NCBI GenBank assembly: GCA_009918865.1
Contig: RGCY01000009.1
Span: 1 to 16,786, forward strand
Origin: Actinomycetota bacterium
GTDB lineage: Bacteria > Actinomycetota > Actinomycetes > S36-B12 > UBA5976
Direction of reading: 5' to 3'
Length of the DNA: 16,786 bases
Position numbers and translations under genes: made by a program. The notes beneath the pieces were generated by a model. The model saw nothing but the letters and a program-made list of their open reading frames with translations, searched no databases and was not told the origin of the DNA. Below, one piece after another: positions 14,659-16,786 of this stretch. Each line of letters begins with the position of its first letter. The first letter of the stretch is position 1.

Positions 14659-14664
14659 ATTGTC
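14659..14664 (-). promoter_or_regulatory. Candidate -10 element for the redox operon (leaderless)
   Basis: GACAAT ends 6 bases before the ATG at 14652; the intervening CTCCCC is not a ribosome-binding site. The same ACAATC-CCC arrangement precedes the cation transporter start. No clear -35 is visible. Confidence 0.35.
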
Positions 14665-14705
14665 ACCGCCAAGGCTGAGAACAACCTAAGACTCGGCGCG
14701 ACCGC

Positions 14706-14739
14706 ATGCTCGGGCATCGGCTCCGCGGCGCCCGAGCAT
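14706..14739. repeat. Hairpin upstream of the redox operon
   Basis: ATGCTCGGGC (14706-14715) and GCCCGAGCAT (14730-14739) form a perfect 10-base stem around a 14-base loop. It lies about 55 bases before the ferric-reductase-like start and has no T-tract on either side. A regulatory site or part of an RNA structure is possible. Confidence 0.6.
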
Positions 14740-14843
14740 CCGCCGACGGCATCCACGCGCCTGATGTCAGTGGGTAGCCCTAGCGTCTGCTCGCGTGCCC
14801 GTGCATGTCTCGCGTCACCCCCTGTCGCGGCCCTGCCCATGTC

Positions 14844-14890
14844 CGGGGACACACACATCAGCACCACGGGGGTGTGCTGATGTGACCCCG
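14844..14890 (-). terminator. Long hairpin after the cation transporter gene, likely terminator
   Basis: CACATCAGCAC and GTGCTGATGTG form a perfect 11-base stem with a 9-base loop, extended by a CGGGG/CCCCG pairing across a small bulge. It begins about 62 bases after the transporter stop on the - strand. No T-tract follows, as in many high-GC actinobacterial terminators, so a regulatory RNA element cannot be excluded. Confidence 0.5.
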
Positions 14891-14952
14891 GCCGGGTCCG
14901 GCGCAGGCATGCCAATGCTCGATGTCAGCGCTGCCCGGCCGGTGGTTCTTAG

Positions 14953-15891
14953 TCACCAGAGCCGATGCTGACCTTGATGCTGATCCGCGTGCGCTCGTGG
15001 GTCGTCTACTGGTTGCAAGTTGATATTTACGCTCGCTCCGGGCAAAGCATCCATGACATCTCGCTCGATTTGACACACAAGATCGAAACCCTGTTGCACT
15101 GTCCATGACCCTGGTACGAGCAGATGAAACCCTACGAATCTGTGTCGACCTGCGCCACGGGTCTGAACTTGGTGCATGTCAATCTCACCGGTGCGATGTT
15201 GATTCAGCACTGTTATCAGCGCTTGCAAGTCTTCATCGGGTAGCGCAACATCCATGAGCCCCACGACACTGTCACGCATCAAGCGGTAACCGGTCAGTGT
15301 GATGTTCAGTGCAACGGCGATGGCAACCAGCGGGTCCAGTGGTTGCCAGTGAGTGATAAGCACAAGGCCAACCCCGACAAGCACACCTGCAGAGGTCCAC
15401 ACATCAGCGAGCAGATGTTTTGCATCCGCAACGAGCACCATTGAACGATGCTTGCGACCGGCTCGCATGAGGGCAACAGCAGTGAGCCCATTGAAAACAG
15501 AAGCAACACTGGCAATTGCAAGGCCGAGACCTAGGTCAGGTTTGAGCTGGCCACCGTGGATGAGTCGCTCGGTGGCGCTGATGATGATGACAAGCGCCGC
15601 ACCGAAAATGAGTGCGCCCTCAACTAATGCAGAGAAGTATTCGGCTTTACCCTGACCAAAGTGGAAACGCTCGTCCGGCGGCCGCGCTGCCCGACGCAGC
15701 GCCAGCAACGCAATGACAGCAGCGATGATGTTGGTTGTTGACTCCAACCCATCGGAAAGAATTCCGACTGAACCCGACATGAAGTACGCGGCAATCTTCA
15801 TGCTGAAGACGGCACAGCCCACCACGATGGAAAGCCACGCCCATCGAGTTAGGTCAACAGGATGCTCCGTCGGTGGTTCGGATGTGGCCAT
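14953..15891 (-). CDS. Cation diffusion facilitator (CDF) family metal transporter
   Basis: A 312-residue six-helix secondary transporter that exports divalent metals in exchange for protons. Helix 2 carries GILSDGLEST with metal ligand D47; helix 5 carries HLLADVWTS with H159 and D163, the HxxxD arrangement typical of Zn/Co/Fe-type CDFs. HFGQGKAEYFSALVEG (77-92) is the family linker before helix 3. The cytoplasmic C-terminal domain (about 208-298) includes GLMDVALPDEDL and the dimer-interface strands. The tail HADQHQGQHRLW adds three histidines. The ATG at 15891 has no Shine-Dalgarno but CACAAT lies 7 bases upstream. A start 29 codons upstream would overlap the nitroreductase stop. The gene is 32 bases after the nitroreductase and could be cotranscribed. 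The metal cannot be fixed from sequence; Zn or Fe is most likely. Confidence 0.9.
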   Translation of the reverse strand: MATSEPPTEHPVDLTRWAWLSIVVGCAVFSMKIAAYFMSGSVGILSDGLESTTNIIAAVIALLALRRAARPPDERFHFGQGKAEYFSALVEGALIFGAALVIIISATERLIHGGQLKPDLGLGLAIASVASVFNGLTAVALMRAGRKHRSMVLVADAKHLLADVWTSAGVLVGVGLVLITHWQPLDPLVAIAVALNITLTGYRLMRDSVVGLMDVALPDEDLQALITVLNQHRTGEIDMHQVQTRGAGRHRFVGFHLLVPGSWTVQQGFDLVCQIERDVMDALPGASVNINLQPVDDPRAHADQHQGQHRLW

Positions 15892-15898
15892 GGGTGGG

Positions 15899-15927
15899 AT
15901 TGTGCCAGTGAGGTGCACTTTGGTCAG
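15899..15927 (-). promoter_or_regulatory. Candidate promoter of the cation transporter gene (leaderless)
   Basis: CTGACC (15922-15927) and CACAAT (15899-15904) are separated by 17 bases and match four of six bases each of the -35 and -10 consensus. The -10 ends 7 bases before the ATG, with only CCCACCC between. The -35 overlaps the nitroreductase stop codon. Confidence 0.4.
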
Positions 15928-16529
15928 AGAATGAGCGCGGACTGCTCGAATGAAAGCCGCGGTGCACGTTCGCGCCACGGGTTTTCGCCCGGCTTACCAA
16001 TGTTGACGACGCAGATGCTGCGCCACGAAGATTCCGAGAAGAAGTCTGCATCCAGCGCCGAGGCCTTGAAGCCTCCCATCGGACCAACGGCGTACCCCAG
16101 CGCTCGCACGGCCATCATGAAGTACCCAGCGGCTAGCCATGCCTGGTTTCGCGCCATGTTGGTGCGTCGCTCAACGTCTGCGAATGAGTCCCTTGCATTG
16201 GGAGAATGTGGGTTTGTGATGTGGAGGCTGTCATGGAAATCAATGTCGGCAGCGAGAATTGCATTCACCGGTGCGGACGCCGCCTTCTCTTTATTTCCGT
16301 CAGCAACGTGAGTCAAGAGTCGGTCTTTTGCTTCACCTGCACGCACAAAAACAATCCGGAGAGATTGCAAATTCATTGAGGTTGGGCCAAGCATCGTGAG
16401 TTCATGTATGCGATGCAGTTCAGCATCCGAAATGGGTGCATCGGCGAAACTCCTCGCCGTTCGCGCATCAAGAAACAGCGCGCGCATCGCATCGTCATTG
16501 ACGGGATGCAATGTGGTGGGTTCGCTCAT
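15924..16529 (-). CDS. RutE/malonic-semialdehyde-reductase-like nitroreductase family protein
   Basis: A 201-residue FMN-dependent nitroreductase-fold enzyme. It follows the E. coli RutE pattern closely by eye: ALFLDARTARSF (17-28), ISDAELHRIHELTMLGPTSMN (33-53), RIVFVRAGEAKDRL (58-71), APVNAILAADIDFHD (86-100), AAGYFMMAVRALGYAVGPMGGF (133-154), and PRLSFEQS (190-197). RutE reduces malonic semialdehyde to 3-hydroxypropionate with NAD(P)H. No other uracil-catabolism (rut) gene is present, so a general aldehyde or nitro-compound reductase is equally possible. The ATG at 16529 has a good AAGGAG 7 bases upstream, which rules against the longer form from 16553. It is the first gene of a possible pair with the cation transporter. 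Confidence 0.86.
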   Translation of the reverse strand: MSEPTTLHPVNDDAMRALFLDARTARSFADAPISDAELHRIHELTMLGPTSMNLQSLRIVFVRAGEAKDRLLTHVADGNKEKAASAPVNAILAADIDFHDSLHITNPHSPNARDSFADVERRTNMARNQAWLAAGYFMMAVRALGYAVGPMGGFKASALDADFFSESSWRSICVVNIGKPGENPWRERAPRLSFEQSALIL

Positions 16530-16688
16530 AACTGGACTCCTTAGTCGGCGCATTTAGGCAATCTGCTGCGCAGTCTTGCAATCCACCGACGACCATGCAT
16601 CCGCGGCACCCCGAAAAAGTTTGGCTAAGCGCAGTCTGTGAAATTCAATAGGGGCAACACGCGAGCAGTTCGCAGTGCAGACATGGAA

Positions 16689-16733
16689 CCGCGCCTGCAC
16701 CGAGATACCCCCGTAATCGCGGTGCAGGCGCGG
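16689..16733 (-). terminator. Strong hairpin terminator of the gene entering from the right
   Basis: CCGCGCCTGCACCG (16689-16702) and its exact complement (16720-16733) form a perfect 14-base stem with a 17-base loop. On the - strand it begins 7 bases after a TAG stop at 16741-16743 and is followed by TTCC. This fits a terminator with a poor T-tract, as in actinobacteria. It also separates the nitroreductase from the upstream gene. Confidence 0.75.
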
Positions 16734-16740
16734 AAATCTT

Positions 16741-16786
16741 CTAACGCTGTGGAGCGCGCATGCCGAAACAGCATTCGTCGCCGCTG
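16741..16786 (-). CDS. C-terminal end of an unidentified protein (partial)
   Basis: Read on the - strand, the window edge gives an open frame ending SGDECCFGMRAPQR then TAG at 16741-16743. The 14 residues are too few to identify a family; the paired cysteines suggest a metal site or disulfide. A strong hairpin 7 bases after the stop supports a real gene end here. Other frames are less convincing, but the call rests mainly on the hairpin. Confidence 0.4.
   Translation of the reverse strand, partial: SGDECCFGMRAPQR

Larger units (their letters stand above)
14653..14952. other. GC-rich 300-base gap with two strong hairpins, no gene seen
   Basis: No convincing reading frame covers this gap between the cation transporter and the ferric-reductase-like gene. 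It is clearly richer in G and C than the flanking genes. It holds two perfect-stem hairpins, 14706-14739 and 14844-14890, plus a complementary pair CCTGC/GCAGG outside the second. I saw no tmRNA, RNase P, SRP RNA or known riboswitch core on either strand. It may hold a transcription terminator for the transporter gene, the promoter and 5' control region of the redox operon, or a structured RNA. Confidence 0.5.

Noticed and set aside
14653..14952. tmRNA, RNase P RNA, SRP RNA or cobalamin riboswitch
   Set aside because: None of their conserved core sequences is visible on either strand.
16568..16637. Direct repeat GCGCAGTCT upstream of the nitroreductase (16568-16576 and 16629-16637)
   Set aside because: A 9-base match 61 bases apart with no other symmetry is within chance; no clear promoter geometry around it.

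Overview
The window looks like moderate-GC Actinomycetota chromosome. A release factor 2 of actinobacterial type, actinobacterial-style Tad pilus genes packed with 4-base ATGA/GTGA overlaps, GTG starts, a tRNA without an encoded CCA, and several first-in-operon genes with no Shine-Dalgarno but a -10-like hexamer 6-7 bases before the start codon all point that way. The genus cannot be told from the sequence. Almost every base is coding; there are no insertion sequences, CRISPR arrays or phage genes.

Left, + strand (1-4071): the end of an aromatic-ring catabolic operon. It holds the C-terminal part of a LigB-type extradiol dioxygenase, a fumarylacetoacetate hydrolase (FAH)-family enzyme, a 64-residue [3Fe-4S] ferredoxin, a ferredoxin reductase broken by an internal deletion and frameshift, and a group II PLP-dependent decarboxylase. 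A plausible theme is homoprotocatechuate-type meta-cleavage with an electron supply for an oxygenase that lies outside the window.

Middle, - strand (4095-6562): a SOUL haem-binding protein, a DoxX-like membrane protein, tRNA-Arg(CCG) and prfB (RF2). Reading along the - strand, prfB starts only 3 bases after the end of a seven-gene Tad/Flp-type pilus operon (10827 down to 6566): TadA/CpaF ATPase, TadB, TadC, a small pilin-like protein, two TadE-like proteins and a TadG-like protein. A TadZ gene and a prepilin peptidase are not in the window.

Right, - strand (10986-16529): a hot-dog thioesterase; then a tightly coupled four-gene redox operon (14652 down to 11511) of a ferric-reductase-like cytochrome b/flavoprotein, an unrecognised 134-residue membrane-anchored protein rich in His, Trp and acidic residues, an exported FMN-binding-domain protein and ApbE flavin transferase; then a GC-rich, hairpin-rich 300-base gap, a cation diffusion facilitator and a RutE-like nitroreductase. 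The last 46 bases are the end of another - strand gene, followed by a strong terminator hairpin.

The most interesting unit is the redox operon. It reads as a complete route from cytosolic NAD(P)H through FAD and two b haems to a covalently flavinylated extracytoplasmic protein, with one unknown component. The Tad operon's missing pilin Glu5, the deleted ferredoxin reductase and the set of candidate leaderless promoters are secondary points.
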